Shown one piece after another: positions 1 through 8,567 of a stretch of 20,012 nucleotides of DNA. This DNA is from an uncultured Bacilli bacterium (lineage in GTDB: Bacteria > Bacillota_I > Bacilli_A > RF39 > UBA660), in NCBI GenBank assembly GCA_934155005.1, contig CAKPGR010000020.1:1-20012 (forward strand), given 5' to 3'. The position numbers were made by a program, and so were the translations under genes. Numbering within the stretch: the stretch's first letter is position 1; each line of letters begins with the position of its first letter. The notes under the pieces are model-generated. The model saw only the letters and a program-made list of their open reading frames with translations. It made no database searches and had not been told where the DNA came from.

Positions 1-30
1 TTCATTATAATTTTGTGATATACTAGTCAT
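1..30 (-). CDS. 5' end of a divergent gene, product unknown (partial)
   Basis: Read on the minus strand, an ATG at 30-28 opens a frame that stays open to the window edge and begins MTSISQNYNE. An excellent Shine-Dalgarno sequence, AAGGAGG (complement of 39-45), lies eight bases upstream, which is the main reason for believing it. Ten residues are too few to identify a product. The gene is divergent from the polysaccharide operon, and its ribosome-binding site lies inside the hairpin at 33-83. Confidence 0.5.
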   Translation of the reverse strand, partial: MTSISQNYNE

Positions 31-32
31 AT

Positions 33-88
33 GGAAGACCTCCTTGAATGTTTTCGTTAATTACATTTTATCAAGGGTCTTCCTTTTT
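33..88. promoter_or_regulatory. Hairpin covering the divergent gene's RBS; terminator-like on the plus strand
   Basis: Positions 33-47 and 71-83 pair over 13 base pairs with one two-base bulge and a 23-base loop. On the plus strand the stem is followed by TTTTT (84-88), like an intrinsic terminator, but no plus-strand gene precedes it. On the minus strand the distal arm contains the AAGGAGG of the gene starting at 30, so folding of that mRNA would hide much of the ribosome-binding site. Translation control and termination of antisense transcription are both possible. Confidence 0.5.
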
Positions 89-127
89 GTATACTCATCC
101 CCAAACTATTTTACACTATCTGGGAAG

Positions 128-163
128 GTCAAAATTTGACAAAATAAAAAATTGTGTTATTAT
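128..163 (+). promoter_or_regulatory. Promoter of the polysaccharide operon, with palindrome on the -35
   Basis: TTGACA at 136-141 is followed after 16 bases by TATTAT at 158-163, preceded by TGT (155-157), an extended -10. Transcription would begin near 170, about 40 bases before the first start codon. A 13-base palindrome, GTCAAA-A-TTTGAC (128-140), overlaps the -35 box and could be a repressor or activator site; that role is inferred from position only. Confidence 0.6.
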
Positions 164-209
164 AGACAACAAAATCAAATTTATATGTAATTGTTTAGGG
201 GGTATTATT

Positions 210-845
210 ATGTATAAATATACTAAAAGAATTATAGACATTATTTTTTCTATAACTTTAATTATATTATTCACACCTTTGATGATATTAATATCAATTT
301 TAATAAAATTAGACGGAGGTCCAGCTATTTTTGTTCAAGAACGTAGTGGTAAAGATGAAAAACCATTTAAACTTTATAAATTTAGAAGTATGAATGTAGA
401 TAATAATGTTAGAGATTTTTCTCACGAAGATAAAATAACAAAAATAGGAAAAATTTTAAGAAAAACATCCTTAGATGAATTACCACAATTATTTAATATT
501 TTAAAGGGTGAGATGAGCTTTGTAGGACCAAGGCCTTGGATAACTGATTATAGTGTTTATTTCACTTCAAATCAAAAAAGAAGATTAGAAGTTTTACCAG
601 GTATAACAGGTCTTGCTCAATGTAGTGGAAGAAATAATATAACAATAAAAGAAAAAATAAACTTAGATGTTAAATATGTTGACAATGTAAGTTTAAAAAT
701 GGATGTGTATGTAATTTTAAAAACAATTAAATCAGTTTTAACACATGAAGGGGCAATTTCTTCAAAAATTTCTATAAAAAATGAAATAGATGAATTAAAA
801 AATCAAACTAACGATAACTATTTATTAGATAAATCAATAATTTAG
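210..845 (+). CDS. Undecaprenyl-phosphate sugar-1-phosphate transferase (priming enzyme)
   Basis: Starts polysaccharide repeat-unit assembly by moving a sugar-1-phosphate from a UDP-sugar to undecaprenyl phosphate at the inner membrane face. The 211-residue protein is the short, PglC/EpsL-like form of the bacterial sugar transferase family. It has one hydrophobic helix (about 8-33), the YKFRSM segment (about 56-61), the catalytic Asp-Glu pair in SLDELPQLFN (D89, E90), FVGPRP (104-109) and PGITGLAQ (130-137). The N-terminal four-helix domain of WcaJ/CpsE-type enzymes is absent. An upstream in-frame ATG at 48 is rejected because AGGGGG at 197-202 sits seven bases before the ATG at 210, and the family homology begins there. 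The sugar cannot be told from sequence. It is the first gene of the operon. Confidence 0.93.
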   Translation: MYKYTKRIIDIIFSITLIILFTPLMILISILIKLDGGPAIFVQERSGKDEKPFKLYKFRSMNVDNNVRDFSHEDKITKIGKILRKTSLDELPQLFNILKGEMSFVGPRPWITDYSVYFTSNQKRRLEVLPGITGLAQCSGRNNITIKEKINLDVKYVDNVSLKMDVYVILKTIKSVLTHEGAISSKISIKNEIDELKNQTNDNYLLDKSII

Positions 846-852
846 GTGTTAT

Positions 853-1602
853 ATGAGTAAAGAATTAGTTAGTATAATTGTTCCGGTATATAATGCTGAG
901 AGATTTATAGAATCAACAATTAATAATGTTTTAAAACAAACACATCAAACTTTTGAACTTTTATTAATCGATGATATGTCAACAGATAATTCATATGAAA
1001 TAATAAAAAAGGTTAATGATAAAAGAATAAAATATATAAAATTAGAAAAAAAGGGATTGGCTTCTGGTGCTAGAAATAGAGGTATAAAAGAAGCACAAGG
1101 TACTTTCATATGTTTTTTAGATGCTGATGATTTTTGGGAAGATAATAAACTAGAAAAACAAATTAAATTTATGAAAGAAAAAAACTGTGCTTTTTCTTTT
1201 ACCGGTTATGAATTTACAAAAGAAGATGGAAATAAAACTAATAAAAAAGTATATGTTCCAAATGAACTTACTTATAAAAAAGCATTAAAAAATACAACGA
1301 TTTTTACATCTACAGTCATGTTTGATACAAGTAAGATAAATAAAGATGATATTTATATGCCAAATGTTAAAAGTGAAGATACAGCATGTTGGTGGAATAT
1401 ATTAAAAAAAGGATACAAGGCATATGGCCTTAATGAAATTTTAGTTTATTATAGAAGAAGTGAAGGTACTTTATCTTCAAATAAAATAGAGGCAATTAAA
1501 AGAATTTGGAATTTATATAGAAATCAAGAAAAATTAAATTTAATTTATAGTTTATATAATTTTATCTTTTATGCTTTTAATGCAGTTAAAAGAAGAATAT
1601 GA
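853..1602 (+). CDS. Glycosyltransferase family 2
   Basis: A cytoplasmic, GT-A fold inverting glycosyltransferase that should add a sugar from a nucleotide-sugar donor to the lipid-linked intermediate. The 249-residue protein opens with the typical VSIIVPVYNAERFI strand (6-19). It carries LLIDDMSTDNS (37-47), the DXD-type metal/donor motif in FLDADDFW (D90, D92), and an SED segment (173-175) where the catalytic base of GT2 enzymes usually lies. Residue length is normal for single-domain GT2 enzymes. It starts seven bases after the priming transferase ends, with a modest AGGTG ribosome-binding site. Donor and acceptor cannot be deduced. Confidence 0.92.
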   Translation: MSKELVSIIVPVYNAERFIESTINNVLKQTHQTFELLLIDDMSTDNSYEIIKKVNDKRIKYIKLEKKGLASGARNRGIKEAQGTFICFLDADDFWEDNKLEKQIKFMKEKNCAFSFTGYEFTKEDGNKTNKKVYVPNELTYKKALKNTTIFTSTVMFDTSKINKDDIYMPNVKSEDTACWWNILKKGYKAYGLNEILVYYRRSEGTLSSNKIEAIKRIWNLYRNQEKLNLIYSLYNFIFYAFNAVKRRI

Positions 1603-1612
1603 GGGGATTTAT

Positions 1613-2548
1613 ATGTTAAATAAATATATAAAAGGTAGACTAGGTAATCAAATGTTTCAGTATGCAGCAATGAGAGGATTTCAGCAAAAATATTTTCCTG
1701 ATCAAAAAATAAACTTATCTTTTCAAAAAGTAGAGAAAAAATATAAAAATAAAAATGTTGATTATCTTAAAAATTTTAATACAGAATATACAAATAAAAA
1801 AATAAAAATCAATGTAAAACAAAGAATTTTAATATTTAATATTTCCTTTATTTTATTTATTTATAAATATATTATTAGAAAGAACTATTCTATAAATAGA
1901 GATAAAATTGAAGAAAAATATAAAAAAATACTTCTTAAAAATAATATTATATGGAAAACAAATGGTTATACTGATTTTGATATTAATTTAATAGATAAAA
2001 ACAAAGACATTATTTTTTATGGATACTTTGAATCTCCAAAATATTTTAATAACGCTAAGGATATTATAAAAAATGATTTTACTTTTAAAAAAGATGTATC
2101 TGATAAAAAACTGTTAAATGAGATAAATAATTCAAATTCTGTTTGTATATCAATTAGAAGAGGAGACTTTGTAAAAAGTAAAGCTCACTTTGTCTGTAAC
2201 AATGATTATTTTTATGAAGCTATAAATATTATGAATAAGAAAGTTAGAAATCCAAAATATATAATATTTTCAGACGATATAAATTGGGTTAAAGAGAATT
2301 TTAAAATAAAAGATGCTTTATATGAAAGTGGTAATGATTCATTAAGTGATAAATTAACACTTATGTCATCTTGTAAACATTTTATTATTTCAAATAGTTC
2401 GTTTAGTTGGTGGAGTCAATATTTATCTAATAACGAAGACAAAATCGTAGTAGCGCCAGCTATATGGAACAATTTGGAAAATAATACTAGTATATATGAA
2501 GATAATTGGATTTTAATTAATAGGGGTGATGTTAATGAAAAAAATTAA
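1613..2548 (+). CDS. GT11-type alpha-1,2-fucosyltransferase-like enzyme
   Basis: Predicted to transfer fucose from GDP-fucose, usually to galactose, during repeat-unit assembly. Three family signatures are present in order: GRLGNQMFQYA near the start (8-18), ISIRRGDF with the RRGD donor-binding core (182-185), and SNSSFSWW (260-267). At 311 residues it fits the family. An in-frame ATG at 1571 overlaps the preceding gene, but GAGGGG at 1601-1606 is correctly placed for the ATG at 1613, giving a start right at the conserved N-terminus. Family 11 members also include enzymes of uncertain donor in surface-polysaccharide loci, so fucose is likely but not proven. No GDP-fucose synthesis genes are in the window. 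Confidence 0.85.
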   Translation: MLNKYIKGRLGNQMFQYAAMRGFQQKYFPDQKINLSFQKVEKKYKNKNVDYLKNFNTEYTNKKIKINVKQRILIFNISFILFIYKYIIRKNYSINRDKIEEKYKKILLKNNIIWKTNGYTDFDINLIDKNKDIIFYGYFESPKYFNNAKDIIKNDFTFKKDVSDKKLLNEINNSNSVCISIRRGDFVKSKAHFVCNNDYFYEAINIMNKKVRNPKYIIFSDDINWVKENFKIKDALYESGNDSLSDKLTLMSSCKHFIISNSSFSWWSQYLSNNEDKIVVAPAIWNNLENNTSIYEDNWILINRGDVNEKN

Positions 2549-3731
2549 AGATAATTTAAAATATATTAAAATAAAAGATATATTATCAATTGTTATATTT
2601 ATATTTATGATAATACCTTCATTAATTTATAAAGTTATTTTAAAAATACAAAAGAGAAATATTTGGTTAATTCAAGAAAAAAAAGATAAAGCTTGTGATA
2701 ATGGTTATCATTTCTTTAAATATATAAGAGAAAATTATCCAAATGATGACTGTTATTATGTAATTGATATAAAATCACCAGATTATAAAAAAGTAGAAAA
2801 GTATGGAAATATAATTAACTATGGAAGTTTAAAACATTGGTTATATTATATGAGTGCGGATAAAAATATTAGTACACAAAAATCAGGTAATCCGTCCCCA
2901 GCTTTATTTTATGTATTACATGTTTGGTTAAATCTTTATAATAATAGAATATTTTTACAACATGGAATAACATATAATAATTCTAAATGGCTATATTATA
3001 AAGAAACAAAATTTAAATTATTTATTTGTGGCGCTAAAAAAGAATATGAATATATAAAAAATAATTTTGGATATCCAACAAATAACTTAGCTTATTTAGG
3101 ATTTTCAAGATTTGATAACTTATATAATAATGATATTAATAATAAACAAATACTTATTATGCCAACATGGAGAAACTGGCTAGGTAGAGATACTAATTCA
3201 TTACATAAAGATGAAGTATTTAAAAATACAGAATATTTTAAACGTTGGAATTCATTAATAAATAATGAAAATTTGATAGATTTCATTGAAGAAAATAATA
3301 TAAAAATTATATTTTATGCACACGATGCAATGAAAAAATATTTAAATGAATTTACTTCAACATCTAAAAATATAAAAATAATATCTAATGAAATGGATAT
3401 ACAAAAATTACTAAAAGAATCAGCATTATTAATTACAGATTATTCTAGTATTTATATGGATTTTGCTTATATGTCAAAACCAATAATATATTATCCATTT
3501 GATTTTGATGAATTTCATAAAAGACAATTAAAAGAAGGATACTTTAAATTTTCAAAAGATGCTTTTGGAAAAACTTGCAAAGATGAAGATGATGTAGTAA
3601 ATAGAATCATTGGTTACATTAAAATGAATTATAAAATTGAAAATGTATACCAAAAAAGAATTAATCAATTCTTTGAATTAAAAGATCAAAACAATTCTAA
3701 AAGAATTTACGAATATTTAAAAGAAATATAA
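2535..3731 (+). CDS. CDP-glycerol glycerophosphotransferase family protein (TagB/TagF-like)
   Basis: Members transfer glycerol phosphate (or ribitol phosphate) from the CDP-alcohol to a lipid-linked acceptor, as in teichoic acid synthesis. Here it probably decorates or links the repeat unit with a polyol phosphate. The 398-residue protein has an N-terminal hydrophobic stretch (about 17-37). Further on are the family motifs QHG (142-144) within an LQHGITYN context, TDYSS (301-305) followed by MDFAYMSKPIIYYPFD, and a C-terminal helical tail. Earlier in-frame starts exist (GTG 2526, ATG 2529), but AGGGG at 2522-2526 favours the ATG at 2535. The gene overlaps the fucosyltransferase gene by 14 bases, suggesting coupled translation. 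Whether it adds one unit or a chain is unknown. Confidence 0.87.
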   Translation: MKKIKDNLKYIKIKDILSIVIFIFMIIPSLIYKVILKIQKRNIWLIQEKKDKACDNGYHFFKYIRENYPNDDCYYVIDIKSPDYKKVEKYGNIINYGSLKHWLYYMSADKNISTQKSGNPSPALFYVLHVWLNLYNNRIFLQHGITYNNSKWLYYKETKFKLFICGAKKEYEYIKNNFGYPTNNLAYLGFSRFDNLYNNDINNKQILIMPTWRNWLGRDTNSLHKDEVFKNTEYFKRWNSLINNENLIDFIEENNIKIIFYAHDAMKKYLNEFTSTSKNIKIISNEMDIQKLLKESALLITDYSSIYMDFAYMSKPIIYYPFDFDEFHKRQLKEGYFKFSKDAFGKTCKDEDDVVNRIIGYIKMNYKIENVYQKRINQFFELKDQNNSKRIYEYLKEI

Positions 3732-3744
3732 AGGTGGTGAGAAT

Positions 3745-4911
3745 ATGCTTATATGCTTAATTGTTTTCATATTAGTACCTATAATAGGATTGCCAATATA
3801 TATATTATATTATTTATTAGATAAAAATAAATCGGGAATTTTATATTCAATATTGCTAGGAATTATGTTTGGTATATTAGCATATTACTTTAATCCACCA
3901 GAGAATTATGATTTATATAGATTAAAAATAATAGTAAGTGAACTTGTTAATTTAGATTTTAAAAGTGTATTATCACTTTCTAAAATAAGTGATTTAGAAC
4001 TTATTCCTATGATATATAGTTATCTAATAGCATTAACTAATAATTTTAATTTACTTCAATTTTTTGTAGTGTCAATTGGTTATTCATTATTATTTTATAT
4101 GTTATATGATTATAGAAAAATAACAAAATTAGATACATTATCATTTATAGCAGTTGTTTTATTTACTATATTTGGTTTTAATACATTATACTTTATAAGT
4201 GGTTTATATAATTATATAGCAATCATTATATTTAGTTTTGCTATATATAGTGAATATATAAAAAAGAACAAAAAAATATTTTCATATATTTTATATGCAT
4301 TAACACTTTTTATTCATAATTCAATGTTTTTTCCATTTTCTATATTGATAATATATAAATTATCAAATAATAAACTTAATTTTAAATCTGCTTCACTTGT
4401 TTTATTTGTTTTCTTCTTTGCATATTATATTTTAAATTTTATAAATAATTATACAGGTATATCAATAATATCAAAATTATTAGATATGTATAATTCATAT
4501 GTTGGTGGTAATAGTGGATTTAAAAATTTATATAGTGGTAATATACTTCTTATAGAATTGATAAAGTGGATAGTTACAATTTTATGTATTTTATTAGAAA
4601 CAAATAGAAAAAAATTTAGTGATGTTAATGGTTTTATTCTACTACTTAGTTTAGGTACATTATTAATGATACCAAGATCAAGAGTAATGATAAGATTTGT
4701 TATGTTGATACAATTTGTTGGAATTGTTCCTATGATAGATTTATTAAAAAATAGTAATAAAAATAAAGTACTTAATTTTATGATTATTATAGGTTTTGGT
4801 TTTATGTTTTTAATTTATACATTCTTTGTTTTAAAAGGTGAAAACTTTGGCTATTTAAGTTCTAATATATTTGGTAATATATTTAGCGTATTCAAAAGGA
4901 GTATGATTTAG
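3745..4911 (+). CDS. EpsG/Wzy-like polysaccharide polymerase, integral membrane
   Basis: Probably joins lipid-linked repeat units on the outer membrane face. The 388-residue protein is hydrophobic almost throughout, with about ten predicted membrane helices. After the first helices it has the segment NPPENYDLYR (about 50-59), matching the short Asp-Tyr-Arg loop common in EpsG family proteins. A basic-rich PRSRVMIRF loop occurs near residue 309. Polymerases diverge strongly, so the call rests on topology, this loop and position between transferases and flippase. A strong ribosome-binding site (AAAGGTGGTGA) precedes the start; the next gene begins at the base after its stop codon. Confidence 0.75.
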   Translation: MLICLIVFILVPIIGLPIYILYYLLDKNKSGILYSILLGIMFGILAYYFNPPENYDLYRLKIIVSELVNLDFKSVLSLSKISDLELIPMIYSYLIALTNNFNLLQFFVVSIGYSLLFYMLYDYRKITKLDTLSFIAVVLFTIFGFNTLYFISGLYNYIAIIIFSFAIYSEYIKKNKKIFSYILYALTLFIHNSMFFPFSILIIYKLSNNKLNFKSASLVLFVFFFAYYILNFINNYTGISIISKLLDMYNSYVGGNSGFKNLYSGNILLIELIKWIVTILCILLETNRKKFSDVNGFILLLSLGTLLMIPRSRVMIRFVMLIQFVGIVPMIDLLKNSNKNKVLNFMIIIGFGFMFLIYTFFVLKGENFGYLSSNIFGNIFSVFKRSMI

Positions 4912-6426
4912 ATGAAGACAAAAAATTCAATTAAAAATTCAATATCATCTATAATAACAAATGTTATTACAATTGTTATAGGTTTTATTGCTCAAAAAAT
5001 ATTCATAAATATTTTAGGAAGTGAGTATTTAGGAATAAATGGTGTATTTACTAATATTATATCAATGTTATGTTTAGTTGAAGTTGGATTTGGTCCTGCA
5101 ATAGTATATAACTTATATAAACCAATTCATGATAATGATATAGAAACAATTAAATCATTATTAAAATTCTATAAAAAAATATACACTATAATAGCAATTA
5201 TAATTTTATTATTTAGTTTTATATTGATACCATTTTTACCATTTTTCATAACAGATATATCTATTGATATAAATCTAAATTTAATATATATATTATTTGT
5301 TATTGACACTGTTTGTTCATATTTACTAGCATATAAAAGAAGTGTTTTATATGCTAATCAAAAAAATTATATTATTAATATAATACATATTATATATATA
5401 TTAATTTTGAATATAGTTCAAATATTAATATTAGTTTATACTAAAAATTATTATTTATATTTAATATCTAAAATAATCATAAGCATATTAGAAAATATAG
5501 TTATAGTATTATTTGTAAATAAAAAATATAATTATGTTTTGGATAAAAACGTTAAATCATTAGATAAGAATATTGAAAATGACATTTTTACAAAAGTAAA
5601 AGCCTTAATTGTTCATAAAATAGCTGGCTTTGTTATAACTGGTACAGACAATATAATTATTTCAAAATTTATAGGTATAATTGTAGTTGGTTTGTATTCT
5701 AATTATTATTTAATCATTAAAGCTTTAAATGTATTATTTGGACAGGCTATAACAGCTTTAACGCCAAGCTTAGGTCATTTGTTAGTAGAAAAAGATTACG
5801 ATAAAAATTATCAAGTATTTAAAAAAGTAAGATTTATTAATTTTTGGATAGTGTGTATAACAGGTACAGGATTACTTTTGGTAATGCAATCATTTATAAC
5901 GCTATGGTTAGGTAGTGAATATTTACTTGGTATATCAACTTTACTAGCACTTGTTTTAAATCATTATAGTCAATTAACAAGAAATACCTATATGACATTT
6001 AAAGAAGCTGCTGGTATATATTATGAAGATAGAAGAGTACCGATAGTAGAATCAATTACCAATATAGTAGCCTCTATTATACTTGTTAAATTAATTGGAC
6101 TTCCTGGTGTATTTATTGGAACATTTATAAGTAGTTTAGTGCTATGGCTTTATAGTTATCCAAAATATGTATATAAAAAGTTATTTAATAGAAGTTATAA
6201 AAAATATGCGGATGAAACAATTAAGTATTTTATTTTATTTATAGTAATTAGTTTAATTTCATTTGTTATATCAAAAATAATAAATCCATACTCATTTATC
6301 ATAAACGTAATAATAACGATGCTTGTTCCTAATATAATCTTATTTATATTATATAGAAAAACAGATGAATTTAATTATTATAAAGATTTATTTATGAATT
6401 TGACAAAAATAAGAAAAAAGATATAA
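4912..6426 (+). CDS. Wzx-type oligosaccharide flippase (polysaccharide biosynthesis protein)
   Basis: Predicted to move undecaprenyl-pyrophosphate-linked repeat units across the cytoplasmic membrane. The 504-residue protein has the 12-14 helix layout of the MOP flippase superfamily. Recognisable features are the N-terminal LGSEYLGINGVFTNI region (about 35-49), EVGFGPAIVYNLY and the central ITGTDNIIIS segment, all usual in Gram-positive polysaccharide flippases. It starts directly after the polymerase stop codon; AAAAGGAG at 4895-4902, inside the polymerase gene, is its ribosome-binding site. It is complete and intact. Substrate identity follows only from the operon. Confidence 0.88.
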   Translation: MKTKNSIKNSISSIITNVITIVIGFIAQKIFINILGSEYLGINGVFTNIISMLCLVEVGFGPAIVYNLYKPIHDNDIETIKSLLKFYKKIYTIIAIIILLFSFILIPFLPFFITDISIDINLNLIYILFVIDTVCSYLLAYKRSVLYANQKNYIINIIHIIYILILNIVQILILVYTKNYYLYLISKIIISILENIVIVLFVNKKYNYVLDKNVKSLDKNIENDIFTKVKALIVHKIAGFVITGTDNIIISKFIGIIVVGLYSNYYLIIKALNVLFGQAITALTPSLGHLLVEKDYDKNYQVFKKVRFINFWIVCITGTGLLLVMQSFITLWLGSEYLLGISTLLALVLNHYSQLTRNTYMTFKEAAGIYYEDRRVPIVESITNIVASIILVKLIGLPGVFIGTFISSLVLWLYSYPKYVYKKLFNRSYKKYADETIKYFILFIVISLISFVISKIINPYSFIINVIITMLVPNIILFILYRKTDEFNYYKDLFMNLTKIRKKI

Positions 6427-6452
6427 TAAACAATTATTAAAGGGGGATTTGT

Positions 6453-7853
6453 ATGAAAGAAGAACAAGAATTAGATATATCCTATATCTTACAAACTATT
6501 GGACATTGGTTTTTATTAATATTACTTTTTGTAATAATAGGTGGATCAGTAGCTATATTTTATAATTATGGAGCGCCAATAAAATACCAAAGTCAAACAA
6601 CTTTATATGTTCAACCAGAGGTAAATTCAAATGAAGTTAATTATCAAGGTATATTAACTAACCAAAGAATGGTTAAAGCATATGTTCAAATTATAAAAAG
6701 TAGAAAAGTTACTAATCAAGTAATTAAAGAGTTAAAATTAAATTATAGTTATAAAGAAATGACTGATAATTTGACTGTTAATTCTAGCGATGATACACAA
6801 ATGATCACAATTGCTATTAAAAATACGGATAAAAATTTAGCTAAGGATATAGCTAATACATATGCTAGTATTTTTATCAAAGAAATAGCTTCTGAAATGA
6901 ATATTAATAATATTAAAGTTATCGATGAAGCTATTATTAGTGAAGAACCAGTTGAACCTAAAACTATTTTCAACTGCATTATTGGTATAGTGGGTGGCTT
7001 AGCTGTTGGTCTTGCCTTAGCTTTCTTAATAGAATCAATGGATAATAAAATTAAAAATCATGAAGATGTTAAAAAATATCTAAAAATTAAAACACTAGGT
7101 ATAGTGCCACATAATTCAATTGATAATGATATTCCAGATAAGAAGAAAGTATATGTAAAACCAAATCAAGTAAATATTAAAATATTAAATGATCCAACTA
7201 GTGTTGTTTCAGAATCTATTCGTATGATTAGAACAAATTTAAATTTCATGGATTTAAAATTAATTAATGTTACATCAACATTGCCAAGTGAAGGTAAATC
7301 AGAAGTTATTTCTAATTTAGCCGTATCTTTCGCAATGCTAGATAAAAAAGTTTTAATTGTAGATTGTGATTTAAGAAAACCAAAAGTACATAGAAATTTT
7401 GGATTACTTAGAAAACATGGTGTCTCAGATATTGTTTTATCAAAAGGTAAATTAGACTTTAGAGATTGTGTTCAAAAATATGTAGAAAAAGATGTTACTG
7501 TTGATATATTAACAGCAGGAAGTAAAATATCAAATCCTTCGGAATTAATTAATAGTAAAGGATTTGCTAAATTATTAAATGATTTAAAAGAAGAGTATGA
7601 TTTAGTTTTAATAGACTGTCCACCAATTTCATCATTAACAGATGGAGTATTAGTTTCAAAACTTGCTGATGGTACAGTTTATGTAATTGAATCCGATAGA
7701 ACAGATTATCAAGTAATTCAAAGTTGTATAGAAAGTCTTAAATCAAATGGTGCTTTTATCTTAGGAGCTATTTTAACTAAGGTAAATGTTAAAAGAGAGA
7801 AAAAACTATATGGATACAAGTATGACTACTATTATTCAAACTATAATAAATAA
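6453..7853 (+). CDS. Fused Wzz-domain / BY-kinase (Wzc-like, CpsC-CpsD fusion)
   Basis: Controls chain length and export through cycles of tyrosine autophosphorylation. Residues 1-195 form the Wzz/CpsC-like adaptor with helices at about 18-37 and 172-193 enclosing an extracellular loop. Residues 245-466 are the BY-kinase with Walker A LPSEGKS (277-283), Walker A' LIVDCDLRKP (301-310) and Walker B LVLIDCPP (384-391). A C-terminal cluster of seven tyrosines (453, 455, 457, 459, 460, 461, 464) is the expected phosphorylation site. Many Bacillota encode adaptor and kinase separately (CpsC/CpsD, YwqC/YwqD); this one is fused as in proteobacterial Wzc. AGGGGG at 6441-6446 supports the start. It shares one base with the phosphatase gene that follows. 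Confidence 0.93.
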   Translation: MKEEQELDISYILQTIGHWFLLILLFVIIGGSVAIFYNYGAPIKYQSQTTLYVQPEVNSNEVNYQGILTNQRMVKAYVQIIKSRKVTNQVIKELKLNYSYKEMTDNLTVNSSDDTQMITIAIKNTDKNLAKDIANTYASIFIKEIASEMNINNIKVIDEAIISEEPVEPKTIFNCIIGIVGGLAVGLALAFLIESMDNKIKNHEDVKKYLKIKTLGIVPHNSIDNDIPDKKKVYVKPNQVNIKILNDPTSVVSESIRMIRTNLNFMDLKLINVTSTLPSEGKSEVISNLAVSFAMLDKKVLIVDCDLRKPKVHRNFGLLRKHGVSDIVLSKGKLDFRDCVQKYVEKDVTVDILTAGSKISNPSELINSKGFAKLLNDLKEEYDLVLIDCPPISSLTDGVLVSKLADGTVYVIESDRTDYQVIQSCIESLKSNGAFILGAILTKVNVKREKKLYGYKYDYYYSNYNK

Positions 7854-8566
7854 TGAAATATATAGATATACATTCACACATTGTATTTGATGTTGATGAT
7901 GGTTCTAAGAGCTTAGAACAATCGATTAAATATTTAAAAGAAATTAAAAAGATAGGAATGAATAAAGTAGTTTGTACTCCTCATATGAAACATGGAAAAA
8001 AAGAGAAAGCTTTAAAAATAGTTAAAAATTTCAAAATACTTAGAGAAGAAGCAAATAAACTAAATATTAAATTATATTTAGGAAATGAAATTATGTATTC
8101 TGATCAAATTGTAGACTTGTTAAAACATAAAAAAATAACAACTTTAAATAATTCAAATTATGTTTTAGTTGAATTTAAAAGAAATGAAAATATGGATATA
8201 GATACTGTTTTAGATTCCCTAGAAGAGTTAATTGAAAATGGTTATAATGTTATTTTAGCGCATCCAGAACTTTATCATAATTACCGCAATATAGAATATA
8301 TAAAAAAAATAAAAGAATTAGGAGTAATGTTACAATTAGATGCAACTAGCATTTTAAGAAGAAGAACTAATAGAGAAATATATAAATTTTCAAAAAAACT
8401 ATTAAAAGAAAGATTAATTGATATAGTGGCTAGTGATTCACATTGTACAAAAAAAAGAGACTTTTTATCAATGAAAAAAGCATATAAAAAAATAAAAAAT
8501 AAATATGGAAAAACATATGCAAATATAATTTTTTATGAAAACCAATCAGAAATTGTAGGTGATTAA
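7853..8566 (+). CDS. PHP-family protein-tyrosine phosphatase (CpsB/YwqE type)
   Basis: Metal-dependent phosphatase expected to remove phosphate from the tyrosine cluster of the preceding kinase, closing the regulatory cycle. The 237-residue protein has the PHP metal ligands in order: IDIHSH (H7, H9), CTPHMKHG (about 40-47), GNEI (about 77-80), AHPE (H137) and SDSH (D195, H197). Length and motifs are normal for CpsB/YwqE. Its ATG overlaps the kinase stop in the arrangement TAATG, so the two are probably translationally coupled, which fits equal dosage of kinase and phosphatase. Confidence 0.93.
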   Translation: MKYIDIHSHIVFDVDDGSKSLEQSIKYLKEIKKIGMNKVVCTPHMKHGKKEKALKIVKNFKILREEANKLNIKLYLGNEIMYSDQIVDLLKHKKITTLNNSNYVLVEFKRNENMDIDTVLDSLEELIENGYNVILAHPELYHNYRNIEYIKKIKELGVMLQLDATSILRRRTNREIYKFSKKLLKERLIDIVASDSHCTKKRDFLSMKKAYKKIKNKYGKTYANIIFYENQSEIVGD

Positions 8567-8567
8567 A

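Noticed and set aside
48..209. Upstream extension of the priming transferase by 54 residues
   Set aside because: It runs through the hairpin and the promoter and has no ribosome-binding site, while the ATG at 210 has AGGGGG and matches where the family begins.
3092..3286. Minus-strand frame inside the glycerophosphotransferase gene
   Set aside because: A shadow of a well-supported gene, with no ribosome-binding site or recognisable product.
6749..6979. Minus-strand hydrophobic frame inside the BY-kinase gene
   Set aside because: Hydrophobicity is what reverse reading of A/T-rich codons gives; the plus-strand gene is certain.
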